A stretch of DNA of 64,000 nucleotides from Sphingomonas flavalba (GTDB taxonomy: Bacteria > Pseudomonadota > Alphaproteobacteria > Sphingomonadales > Sphingomonadaceae). This document shows positions 50,749 through 58,368 of the stretch, piece by piece (the first letter of the stretch is position 1; every line of letters starts with the position of its first letter). The translations under genes and the position numbers were made by a program. The stretch is taken from positions 120,001-184,000 of the forward strand of contig NZ_SPHY01000005.1 in the NCBI RefSeq assembly GCF_004796535.1, read 5' to 3'. The notes beneath the pieces are model-generated. The model worked only from the letters and a program-made list of their open reading frames with translations, was not told the DNA's origin and searched no databases.

Positions 50749-51231
50749 ATGCGCAAATTGATTTTCACCGCCCTGATGGCGGCCGTCGCGCTCCCCGCCA
50801 CCTCTGCCGTCGCGCAGTCGCGTGGCGAATTGCAGCGGGACCGGATGGAGATCCAGCGCCAGCAGCAGCAGCTTGACAACGCGCGGCGTCACGGCACCCG
50901 TCAGGATGTCCGTGAGCAGCGGCGCGACGTGCGCGACGCCCGGCGCGAATATCGCGAGGACTGGCAGGATTACCGCCGCACCAACCGCAACGCTTTCCGC
51001 CGCCCGGCCTACGCTGCGCCGGTTCGCGGCTGGCGCTACCGGCCGGTTACCGTCGGCTACAGCCTGCCGCGCGCCTTCTACGGCCAGCGCTACCTGATCG
51101 GTAATCCCGGCGCCTATCGGCTGGGCGCGCCGCGCGCCGGAACCCGCTGGGTTCGTTACGGCAACGACGTGCTCCTGGTGAACACGCGGACCGGCCGGGT
51201 TCTGACCGTGTACCGCGACTTCTTCTGGTAA
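50749..51231 (+). CDS. RcnB-family periplasmic protein
   Basis: From ATG 50749 (GGAG seven bases upstream) the 160-residue protein has a signal peptide (MRKLIFTALMAAVALPATSAVAQ) and an Arg/Gln/Asp-rich helical linker (QRQQQQLDNARRHGTRQDVREQRRDVRDARREYRED). The C-terminal RcnB-like domain is GTRWVRYGNDVLLVNTRTGRVL. RcnB is a periplasmic factor that modulates Ni/Co efflux in E. coli, but most family members are uncharacterised. A strong terminator follows. Confidence 0.82.
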   Translation: MRKLIFTALMAAVALPATSAVAQSRGELQRDRMEIQRQQQQLDNARRHGTRQDVREQRRDVRDARREYREDWQDYRRTNRNAFRRPAYAAPVRGWRYRPVTVGYSLPRAFYGQRYLIGNPGAYRLGAPRAGTRWVRYGNDVLLVNTRTGRVLTVYRDFFW

Positions 51232-51243
51232 GAGCGGACGTTC

Positions 51244-51277
51244 GGGGCCGGCGGCTGGAGCCGCCGGCCCCTTTTTT
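51244..51277 (+). terminator. Intrinsic terminator after the RcnB-like gene
   Basis: A perfect 12-bp stem (51244-51255 with 51260-51271) with TGGA loop is followed directly by TTTTTT. Confidence 0.92.
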
Positions 51278-51381
51278 GTGCGCCACCCGCCGAGCGCGCA
51301 TGCCGTTCGTCGAAAAATTCCTCCCGTTTATCGGGGCTTCGGCTTAAAGCTGGAGCCATGCTGAAAGCGGAGAATTTTCCG

Positions 51382-53211
51382 ATGCCATCGATCCGTTCCA
51401 TTTGCGCCGCGCTGCTTGCCGGTGCCGCCTTCGCCCTGCCCGTCGCGCCGCTTGGCGCGCAGGCGGCGGCGCCTGTTCCGGCCGCCAGCCAGGGGGCGGA
51501 GGACGCCCGGCTGCTGAAGCTGTTCCACGACAGCGACGAGGCCACCCTGAAGCGCAACCCGATCCAGGCGCTGTTCCGCGGCGACCTGCGCTACGCCGAC
51601 CGGCTCGGTGACTATTTGAGCGATGCCTATTTCGCCGGCGAGCGCAAGGCGGCGGAGGATGACCTCGCCGCGTTGCGCGGCGTCGACCGGTCGAAGCTGG
51701 ATGCTACCGATCAGGTCGCCTACGACGTGTTCAAATGGCAGACGGAACTTGGCCTGCGCGGCCTGCAGCCGGAACTGCTGGCGCTGACCGTCGTCAGGCC
51801 GATCGACCATTTCTACGGCTTCCACACCTTCTATCCCGACATCGCCTCCGGCCAGGGGGCGGCGCCGTTCAAGACGCTGGTCGATTACGAGAACAACCTG
51901 AAACGGCACCGCGAATATGTGCACCTGCTCGACGAGGCGATCGCCCGCTTCCGGCAGGGGATGAAGGCGGGCGTTGTCCAGCCGAAGCTGGTGGTCAACA
52001 ACGTCATCGACCAGTTGGACCTGCAGATCGCGCAAGGGGTGGAAGGGTCAACCTTCTATGGCCCGGTCAAGGCGTTTCCCGACGGCATTTCCGCCGCCGA
52101 CCGGGCGCGATTGACCAAGGCCTATGCCGACATCATCCGCGACCAGATCATCCCGGCCGACATCCGGCTGCGCGACTTCCTGAAGACCGAATACCTGCCC
52201 GCCGCCCGCGACAGCGTCGGCCTGTCCGCCATGCCCGGCGGCGACCGGCTTTACGCCTATCTGATCGAGCAGAACACGACGCTGCCGCTGACCGCCGACT
52301 ATGTCCACGACCTCGGCCTGTCGGAAGTGAAGCGGATCACCGCCGAGATGGAGGCGGTGAAACAACAGGTCGGTTTCAAGGGCACGCTCGCCGAGTTCTT
52401 CACCTTCCTGCGCAGCGACGCGCAGTTCAAGCCGACCAGCAAGGACCAGTTGCGCGAAGGCTATGAGGCGATCGGCAAGCGGGTGTGGGCCCGCATTCCA
52501 GAGCAGTTCTCCACCCTGCCGAAGTCGCCGCTGGAGATCCGCCCGGTCCCCGATTACCGGGAAAAGACCGATGCCGGCGGGTCGTACCAGCAGGGCACGC
52601 CGGACGGATCGCGCCCCGGCGTGTTCTATTACAACGCCTATGATTTGCCGAGCCGCTACCTGTGGGGGATGGAGACGCTCTACCTGCACGAAGCGGTGCC
52701 GGGCCATCATTTCCAGATCAGCCTGGCGCAAGAGAACCCGGCGCTGCCTGCCTTCATGCGCTTCGGCGGCAACACCGCCTTCGTCGAGGGCTGGGCGCTC
52801 TATGCCGAGACGCTGTACAAGGACCTGGGCATGGAGACCGACCCGTATCAGCGCATGGGCGGCCTCAGCGACGAGATGCTGCGGGCGATGCGGCTGGTCG
52901 TCGACACCGGCATCCATGCCAAAGGTTGGACCCGCGACCAGGCGATCGCCTACATGCTCGCCAATTCGCCGATGAGCAAAACCGACGCCACCGCCGAAGT
53001 CGAACGCTACATCGCCATTCCGGGGCAGGCGCTGGCCTACAAGATCGGCGCGCTGACCATCCTCAAGCTGAAAGCCAGGGCGCAGCAGGAACTGGGCGCG
53101 AAGTACGACCCGCGCGAATTCCACGCGCAGGTGCTGATGACCGGGGCGCTGCCGATGACGGTGCTGGAAAAGAAGATCGACGCCTGGATCGCGGCGAAGA
53201 AGAAGGGGTGA
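51382..53211 (+). CDS. DUF885 family secreted metallopeptidase-like protein
   Basis: From ATG 51382 the 609-residue protein has a signal peptide (ICAALLAGAAFALPVAPLGAQ). A C-terminal domain contains the HExxxGHH-type motif HEAVPGHHFQ (His436 region) and EGWALYAE with the third metal ligand. This matches the DUF885 metallopeptidase-like family, related to M32 carboxypeptidases. A periplasmic peptidase role is inferred. The alternative start at 51358 adds eight residues. Confidence 0.88.
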   Translation: MPSIRSICAALLAGAAFALPVAPLGAQAAAPVPAASQGAEDARLLKLFHDSDEATLKRNPIQALFRGDLRYADRLGDYLSDAYFAGERKAAEDDLAALRGVDRSKLDATDQVAYDVFKWQTELGLRGLQPELLALTVVRPIDHFYGFHTFYPDIASGQGAAPFKTLVDYENNLKRHREYVHLLDEAIARFRQGMKAGVVQPKLVVNNVIDQLDLQIAQGVEGSTFYGPVKAFPDGISAADRARLTKAYADIIRDQIIPADIRLRDFLKTEYLPAARDSVGLSAMPGGDRLYAYLIEQNTTLPLTADYVHDLGLSEVKRITAEMEAVKQQVGFKGTLAEFFTFLRSDAQFKPTSKDQLREGYEAIGKRVWARIPEQFSTLPKSPLEIRPVPDYREKTDAGGSYQQGTPDGSRPGVFYYNAYDLPSRYLWGMETLYLHEAVPGHHFQISLAQENPALPAFMRFGGNTAFVEGWALYAETLYKDLGMETDPYQRMGGLSDEMLRAMRLVVDTGIHAKGWTRDQAIAYMLANSPMSKTDATAEVERYIAIPGQALAYKIGALTILKLKARAQQELGAKYDPREFHAQVLMTGALPMTVLEKKIDAWIAAKKKG

Positions 53212-53217
53212 CGGCGC

Positions 53218-53901
53218 TCAGCGCCTGACCTGCCCCAACGGCAGCAGGCGGACGGCGAGGGCGCTGGCGCGCTTGCCGTCGCCGGCGCGGAGTGGTTCGA
53301 GCAGGGCGGCGGCGCGCTGGCGCAGCAGCCGGTCGAGCGGGGTCGGTGCCTCCGCCGCCGCCGCTGCTTCGGCCAGCGAACGGGCGTGGGCGACGTCGCG
53401 GGGGTCGAGCCTGATCCGCATCAGCGCGGCGAGCGCCGGATACATCGCATGGTCGGGGCGGAGCGCCACCGCCCGATCGAGCGCGGCCAGCCCGGTGTCG
53501 CGGCTGGCGCCGAGCACGAGGCGGGCGGGCAGGGCGCCGGCGCTGGCGATCGCATCGAGATGCCAGCCGGCGACGGCGATCTGCGCATCGGGATTGCGCG
53601 GCTCGGCGGCGACGACCGCTTCGATCTCCATCCGCGCCGCCATCGCCCCCTGCCGGCTGCGCTCCAGCGTCGCGCGGTAGCCGACCGCCATCGCCTTCAC
53701 TAGCCGCGCCTCGCTGTCGTGTGGGGCGTGGGCCAGCGTCGCCGCCGCCGCGCGCCCGGCGGCGTCGATGCCGGCGAGCGCCGCCGCCTTGTCGGCGCCG
53801 TCGAAGATCGCCGCGGTCAGCAGGGCGCGCGAACTGGCCGCCTGCGCCGCCGTCGCCGCGCCAAGCAGCAACAGCAGCGTGGGCAACAGGTGCCTAAGCA
53901 C
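53218..53901 (-). CDS. Secreted helical-repeat hypothetical protein
   Basis: The 227-residue protein has a signal peptide (MLRHLLPTLLLLLGAATAAQA) and an Ala-rich, all-helical body resembling degenerate TPR repeats (AEPRNPDAQIAVAGWHLDAI, LDRAVALRPDHAMYPALAALMRI). No catalytic motif is visible. Its ATG at 53901 overlaps the end of the lysine-tRNA ligase gene by eight bases, so it is probably co-transcribed with it. Confidence 0.72.
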   Translation of the reverse strand: MLRHLLPTLLLLLGAATAAQAASSRALLTAAIFDGADKAAALAGIDAAGRAAAATLAHAPHDSEARLVKAMAVGYRATLERSRQGAMAARMEIEAVVAAEPRNPDAQIAVAGWHLDAIASAGALPARLVLGASRDTGLAALDRAVALRPDHAMYPALAALMRIRLDPRDVAHARSLAEAAAAAEAPTPLDRLLRQRAAALLEPLRAGDGKRASALAVRLLPLGQVRR

Positions 53902-55480
53902 TAAGCGCTTCGGCGATCAGACGGCGGGTATTGGCGATGCCGTAGAGCGCGATGAAGCTGCCCATGCGCGGGCCTTGCGGCGAGCCGAGCAGGGTTTCGT
54001 AGAGCGCCTTGAACCAGTCGCGCAGCGCGTCCTTGCCGTAGAAGCGCTTGCCGATTTCGTAGATCTCGTTCTGCAGCGCGTCGGCGCCGGTCGCCGGGTC
54101 GGCGGCGGCGAGGAAGGCGTCGAGCGCGGCGAGCGCCTCCGCCTCGACACCGGCCGCCTTGCGGCGGTTCAGGGTCGGGGCGACGACGTCGCGGTTATAG
54201 GCGAGGGCGTGGCCGATCAGCCGGTCGAGTTCCGGGTAGGTTGTCGGGGTTGCATCAGCCACGTAATTGGAAAGATATCCCCATACCTGCGCGGCGGTGG
54301 CGTCGGCACCGAGCACCCCGGCGAGGTTGAGCAGCAGGCCGAAGGTGACCGGCAGCGGTTCCGCCGGTACGGCGCCGTCATGGATGTGATGGACCGGGTT
54401 GCCGAGCCGCTGATCGACCGGCTGGCCCGGATAATTGGCGCGGAACTGCCAGTAATCGTCGATCGCGCGCGGGATGACGCCCATGTGCAGCTGCTTCGCC
54501 TTTTTCGGCTCGCGATAGGCGAAGAAGGCCAGGCTCTCCTCCGTGCCGTAAGTCAGCCATTGTTCGAGCGACAGGCCATTGCCCTTCGACTTGGAGATCT
54601 TCTCGCCCTTCTCGTCGAGGAACATCTCGTAGTTGAAGCCTTCCGGCGGGCGGGCACCGAGGATGCGGGCGATCTTGCCCGACTGGACGACCGAATCGAT
54701 CAGGTCCTTGCCGGCCATCTCGTAATCGACGGCGAGCGCGACCCAGCGCATCGCCCAGTCGACCTTCCATTGCAGCTTGGCGAGGCCGGACAGCGCCGAC
54801 TGGACGACCGTCTCGCCGTCATCCTCGAAGCGGATCAGCCCGGCCTCGGCGTCGACCACCTCGACCGGCACCTGCAGGACGATGCCGCTTTTCGGGCTGA
54901 CCGGCAGCACCGGGGAATAGGTGGCGCGGCGCTCGGCGCGCAGCGTCGGCAGCATCACCGCCATGATCGCGTCGTAATGGGCGAGGACCTGCTTCAGCGC
55001 CGCGTCGAAGCGGCCGGACAGATAATAGTCGGTCGACGAGGCGAATTCATAGGCGAAGCCGAAGCGGTCGAGGAAGGCGCGCAGCATCGCGTTGTTATGG
55101 TGCGCGAAGGATTCGTATTTTTCGAACGGGTCGGGAATGCGGGTCAGCGGCTTGCCGAGATGCTCGGCGAGCATCGCCTTGTTCGGCACATTGTCCGGTA
55201 CCTTGCGCAGCCCGTCCATGTCGTCGCTGAACGCGAGCAGCCGGGTCGGCACGTCCGACAGGGCGTGGAACGCGTTCCTGACCATCGTCGTGCGCAGCAC
55301 TTCGTTGAACGTGCCGATATGCGGCAGGCCGGACGGGCCGTAGCCGGTCTCGAACAGCACATGGCCCTTGGCGGGCGCGCCGTCCGGATAGCGTTTCAGC
55401 AGCTTGCGCGCTTCCTCATAAGGCCAGGCCTTGGACTGCAGGGCGGCGGCGCGGAGCGCAGTGGGATCGTTCGTGTTCAC
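53894..55480 (-). CDS. lysS: Class I lysine--tRNA ligase
   Basis: The 528-residue enzyme has the class I signatures HIGT in SGLPHIGTFNEVLRTTMV and KISKS in EKGEKISKSKGNGLS, as in archaeal-type LysRS, which many alphaproteobacteria use instead of the class II enzyme. It charges tRNA-Lys with lysine. The start is taken as GTG 55480 (VNTNDPTALRAAALQSKAWP); the frame stays open further upstream but that segment looks non-coding. A secreted protein gene overlaps its end. Confidence 0.94.
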   Translation of the reverse strand: MNTNDPTALRAAALQSKAWPYEEARKLLKRYPDGAPAKGHVLFETGYGPSGLPHIGTFNEVLRTTMVRNAFHALSDVPTRLLAFSDDMDGLRKVPDNVPNKAMLAEHLGKPLTRIPDPFEKYESFAHHNNAMLRAFLDRFGFAYEFASSTDYYLSGRFDAALKQVLAHYDAIMAVMLPTLRAERRATYSPVLPVSPKSGIVLQVPVEVVDAEAGLIRFEDDGETVVQSALSGLAKLQWKVDWAMRWVALAVDYEMAGKDLIDSVVQSGKIARILGARPPEGFNYEMFLDEKGEKISKSKGNGLSLEQWLTYGTEESLAFFAYREPKKAKQLHMGVIPRAIDDYWQFRANYPGQPVDQRLGNPVHHIHDGAVPAEPLPVTFGLLLNLAGVLGADATAAQVWGYLSNYVADATPTTYPELDRLIGHALAYNRDVVAPTLNRRKAAGVEAEALAALDAFLAAADPATGADALQNEIYEIGKRFYGKDALRDWFKALYETLLGSPQGPRMGSFIALYGIANTRRLIAEALSA

Positions 55481-55708
55481 GCCCGCCCTGTGCCGCCTGT
55501 TGCCGCCGAGTGCAACCGGGGCGGGGCAAATCGGCCCCGCCATCGCGGGGCGGGGACGCGATCCGACCGGGGCGTTCGCGCGGGTTCCGGGGTTCGCGGA
55601 CGCAGCTTTGTTATAACGCGGCGGACGGCGCCGTTTGAACTTCTCGGGAGGTTAGAGGAGAGGGCCTGTGCCGCTGAATGACGCCTTTGGGTGTCGATCG
55701 GAACGACG

Positions 55709-56176
55709 TCAGAATGGAATACCCATCCCTATCTTCACGCGATCCAGCACAACGATCGTGCGATAGGAACGCACCAGTGCGTTATCGGCGAACAGGCGAG
55801 CGGTCTGCCGCTCATAATCCTCCATCGACGGCACCAGGAGGATGACGATGAAGCCCGCCGTTCCCGTTACGCAGTAACATTGCTGGACTTCTTCCGCGTC
55901 GCGGAAGAAATCTTTCATCGCGGCGACGGTGCCGGAACCGTCGTCCGCCAGCGTCACTTCGACCAGGGCCGTGATCGGATAGCCCACCGCGGCCGGATCA
56001 ACGATCGCAACCGCCCGCTTGATGACGCCGTCCGCCTCCATGCGGGCGATGCGGCGCTGCACGGCGGGCGCGGAAAGATTGACCCGTTCGGCTATCTCGC
56101 GCTGCGGGCGCCACGCATCATCTTGCAGAAGGCGGAGGATCGCTCGGTCGTGGTCGTCGAGCTTGCGAGTAATCAT
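55709..56176 (-). CDS. Lrp/AsnC family transcriptional regulator
   Basis: From ATG 56176 the 155-residue protein has the helix-turn-helix (LDDHDRAILRLLQDDAWRPQREIAERVNLSAPAVQRRIARME) and the RAM/ACT-like ligand domain (GYPITALVEVTLADDG, CYCVTGTAGFIVILLV). Starts at 56197 and 56284 are possible. It is divergent from the EamA transporter gene, and such pairs usually mean that Lrp controls the exporter in response to an amino acid. Confidence 0.9.
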   Translation of the reverse strand: MITRKLDDHDRAILRLLQDDAWRPQREIAERVNLSAPAVQRRIARMEADGVIKRAVAIVDPAAVGYPITALVEVTLADDGSGTVAAMKDFFRDAEEVQQCYCVTGTAGFIVILLVPSMEDYERQTARLFADNALVRSYRTIVVLDRVKIGMGIPF

Positions 56177-56295
56177 TGTCGTTCCCGGGCGATTCATGAG
56201 CCGTCGTTGCGCCTTTCCATCGAAAATTAAGTCCATTGCTTCGCCGATGCGAGTTAAACTTGCATGATGAACGTTCAGATACATCGCAAGCGGGC

Positions 56296-57213
56296 ATGAA
56301 TCAGCGACGGGAACTCGACGGCAAGGCGACCTCGCTCATGGTCGCGCTTTGCATAATCTGGGGCGCGCAGCAGGTGGCCTTGAAAGCCGCCGCGCCCGAT
56401 ATGGCACCCATCCTCCAGATCGGGGTGCGCTCGGGCATCGCGGCGCTCATAATCTACTTCCTCGTCCTGCTTCGTGGCGAGGCGGGCGCGATGAGGGGCG
56501 GCGCATGGAAGCCCGGCCTGACCGTCGGCGCGCTATTCGCGCTGGAGTATCTTTTCGTTGGTGAAGGGCTGCGCTTCACCAGTGCCTCGCACATGTCGAT
56601 CTTCCTCTATACCGCGCCAATCTTTGCGGCACTCGGTCTTCACCTGAGGTTCCCGGAGGAGCGGCTGGCACGCATCCAGTGGTGCGGCATCGGATTGGCT
56701 TTCGCCGGCGTGGTCGTTTCCTTTGTCGGACGAGGCGAAAGCGCCGCTCCCGGAGCAGGCGACGCGTGGATCGGCGATCTGCTGGGCATCGCCGCCGGTA
56801 TGGCATGGGGCGCGACGACATTGACCATACGCTTCTCGCGACTCGCCGGCATGCCGGCGACGGTGACCTTGCTATACCAACTCCTCGGAGCTTTCGGGCT
56901 GCTGCTGATCGCCGCCGCCATGCTGGGTCAGACAGAGGTGACGGCAACGCCGATCCTTGGGGCGAGCCTTGCCTTTCAAATAGTCCTGGTGTCGCTCGTC
57001 AGCTTCCTCGTCTGGTTCTCGCTCCTGCGCACCTATCTCGCGTCGCGTCTGGGGGTTCTTTCCTTCATGACGCCGATCTTCGGCGTCATCTTCGGCGTGG
57101 CGATCCTGGACGAGACGCTCGATCTGAGCTTCGTGCTTGGCTCCATTATGGTCCTGGCGGGCATCCTGCTGGTGAGCGGGCGGGAATGGGCCATGGGCAA
57201 TCGGGCCAACTAG
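56296..57213 (+). CDS. EamA/DMT family transporter
   Basis: From ATG 56296 the 305-residue protein has ten predicted helices in two EamA repeats: the first opens MVALCIIWGAQQVALKAAAPD and the second IAAGMAWGATTLTIRFSRLAG. It ends ILDETLDLSFVLGSIMVLAGILLVS, the typical last helices. DMT transporters of this type usually export amino acids or metabolites. The divergent Lrp regulator suggests an amino-acid substrate. Confidence 0.9.
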   Translation: MNQRRELDGKATSLMVALCIIWGAQQVALKAAAPDMAPILQIGVRSGIAALIIYFLVLLRGEAGAMRGGAWKPGLTVGALFALEYLFVGEGLRFTSASHMSIFLYTAPIFAALGLHLRFPEERLARIQWCGIGLAFAGVVVSFVGRGESAAPGAGDAWIGDLLGIAAGMAWGATTLTIRFSRLAGMPATVTLLYQLLGAFGLLLIAAAMLGQTEVTATPILGASLAFQIVLVSLVSFLVWFSLLRTYLASRLGVLSFMTPIFGVIFGVAILDETLDLSFVLGSIMVLAGILLVSGREWAMGNRAN

Positions 57214-57330
57214 CGTAATCCGCTTTCCTTCGCCGCAACGCGAAAGCGGACTGACCGGAATCGGTTGGAAATCATCGACATAGGCGCCTTCGCCGGAAGG
57301 CCCGGTTGGGCGCGCGGGCAATACGGGTTG

Positions 57331-57352
57331 TATATAACATAATAGTTATATA
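57331..57352. promoter_or_regulatory. ArsR-type operator palindrome
   Basis: TATATAAC-ATAATA-GTTATATA is a perfect 8-bp inverted repeat with a six-base centre, ending 11 bases before the arsR start. Such AT-rich palindromes overlapping the -10 region are typical ArsR-family autoregulatory sites. It stands out in this GC-rich DNA. Confidence 0.7.
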
Positions 57353-57363
57353 AAGAATAGGCT

Positions 57364-57702
57364 ATGGATGAGATGCTCGATCGCAAGTTCGTCGCCCTTG
57401 CCGACCCGACCCGCCGGGCGATCCTGGCCCGGCTGGCGCTGGGCGAGGCGACGGTGAGTGAGCTGCAGCGGCCGTTCGGCATCAGCCAGCCGGCGATCTC
57501 CCGCCACCTGAAGGTGCTGGAGGCGGCCGGGCTGGTCGAGGGCGGCCGCGCCGCGCAGGCCCGGCCCCGGCGCCTGAAGCCCGAGGGGCTGGACGCGGCG
57601 CGCGCCTGGCTCGACGGGCTGCGCACTTTGTGGAGCGACAGTTTCGAGGCGCTGGACGCGTTTCTTGCCAACTCCCGAACCGAAGGAGCCGACACGCGAT
57701 GA
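57364..57702 (+). CDS. ArsR-family transcriptional regulator
   Basis: The 112-residue protein shows MLDRKFVALADPTRRAILARLALGEATVSEL and FGISQPAISRHLKVLEAAGLV, an ArsR winged helix without metal-binding Cys or His clusters. This subgroup regularly pairs with AHSA1/SRPBCC proteins. Its stop overlaps the SRPBCC start (ATGA). The operator palindrome just upstream suggests autorepression. Confidence 0.93.
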   Translation: MDEMLDRKFVALADPTRRAILARLALGEATVSELQRPFGISQPAISRHLKVLEAAGLVEGGRAAQARPRRLKPEGLDAARAWLDGLRTLWSDSFEALDAFLANSRTEGADTR

Positions 57703-58190
57703 CCGACACCCCCCGCTTCACGATCAGCCGCCGTTTCGCCGCGCCGCGCGCCCGCGTCTGGGCGGCGTGGACCGAGCCGGAGCAGATTGCCCAATGGTTC
57801 GGGCCCAAGGGCACGAAGGGCAGCGTGCTGGCGTTCGACCTGCGGCCCGGCGGCGCCTGGCGCGGGCGCTTGGAAGGCCCCGACGGCAGCGTGATGTACA
57901 GCAAGTTCGTGTTCCGCGAGGTCGAGGCGCCGGCGAAGCTGGTCTGGGTCCATGGTTTCGCCGACGCCGAGGGCAACCGAATCCGGGCTCCGTTCGCGCC
58001 GCTGTTCCCGCTGGAGCTGCTGACGACGGTGCTGTTCGCCGACGACGGCGACGGCACCCGCATCGACGTGCTCTGGGAACCGATCGACGCGACGGCGGAG
58101 GAACAGGCGTTCTTTGCCGGGATGACGGAGTCGATGACCGGCGGCTGGTCCGGCAGCTTCGAGACGCTGGATGCGTTTCTTCAGGAATAG
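57699..58190 (+). CDS. SRPBCC/AHSA1-domain protein
   Basis: The 163-residue protein shows FTISRRFAAPRARVWAAWTEPEQIAQWFGPKG, YSKFVFREVEAPAKLVWVHGF and GTRIDVLWEPIDATAEEQAFF, ending with a C-terminal helix (GSFETLDAFLQE), the AHSA1 form of the START/Bet-v-1 fold. It binds a hydrophobic ligand that is not known. It is translationally coupled to the ArsR gene. Confidence 0.9.
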   Translation: MTDTPRFTISRRFAAPRARVWAAWTEPEQIAQWFGPKGTKGSVLAFDLRPGGAWRGRLEGPDGSVMYSKFVFREVEAPAKLVWVHGFADAEGNRIRAPFAPLFPLELLTTVLFADDGDGTRIDVLWEPIDATAEEQAFFAGMTESMTGGWSGSFETLDAFLQE

Positions 58191-58218
58191 CGCCGCCGCG
58201 CGGCGGCAGACCTGAACG

Positions 58219-58296
58219 TCATTGCGAGTGTAGTGGAGCAATCTGGGTCCGGCTGTGGCGCGGGTGGCGTGGATTGCTTCGCTGCGTTCGCAATGA
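58219..58296. repeat. Imperfect long inverted repeat (dispersed family)
   Basis: Arms of 25 bases (58219-58243 and 58272-58296) begin TCATTGCGA and end TCGCAATGA and enclose GCAATC/GATTGC. The arms match at 21 of 25 positions. One arm recurs at 63875-63899, so it is part of a dispersed intergenic family. Confidence 0.65.
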
Positions 58297-58368
58297 CGGG
58301 GTGGGGGCGCGGGCTTAAGGGCGCCAAAGGGCGTTGCTAATCTGTTCCGGGTGAGCAAGGGTTGCGCG

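Noticed and set aside
55481-55708. A gene or RNA in the 228-base gap between lysS and the Lrp gene
   Set aside because: I see only a short GTTATAAC palindrome and no start/stop pair with coding character or stable RNA fold.
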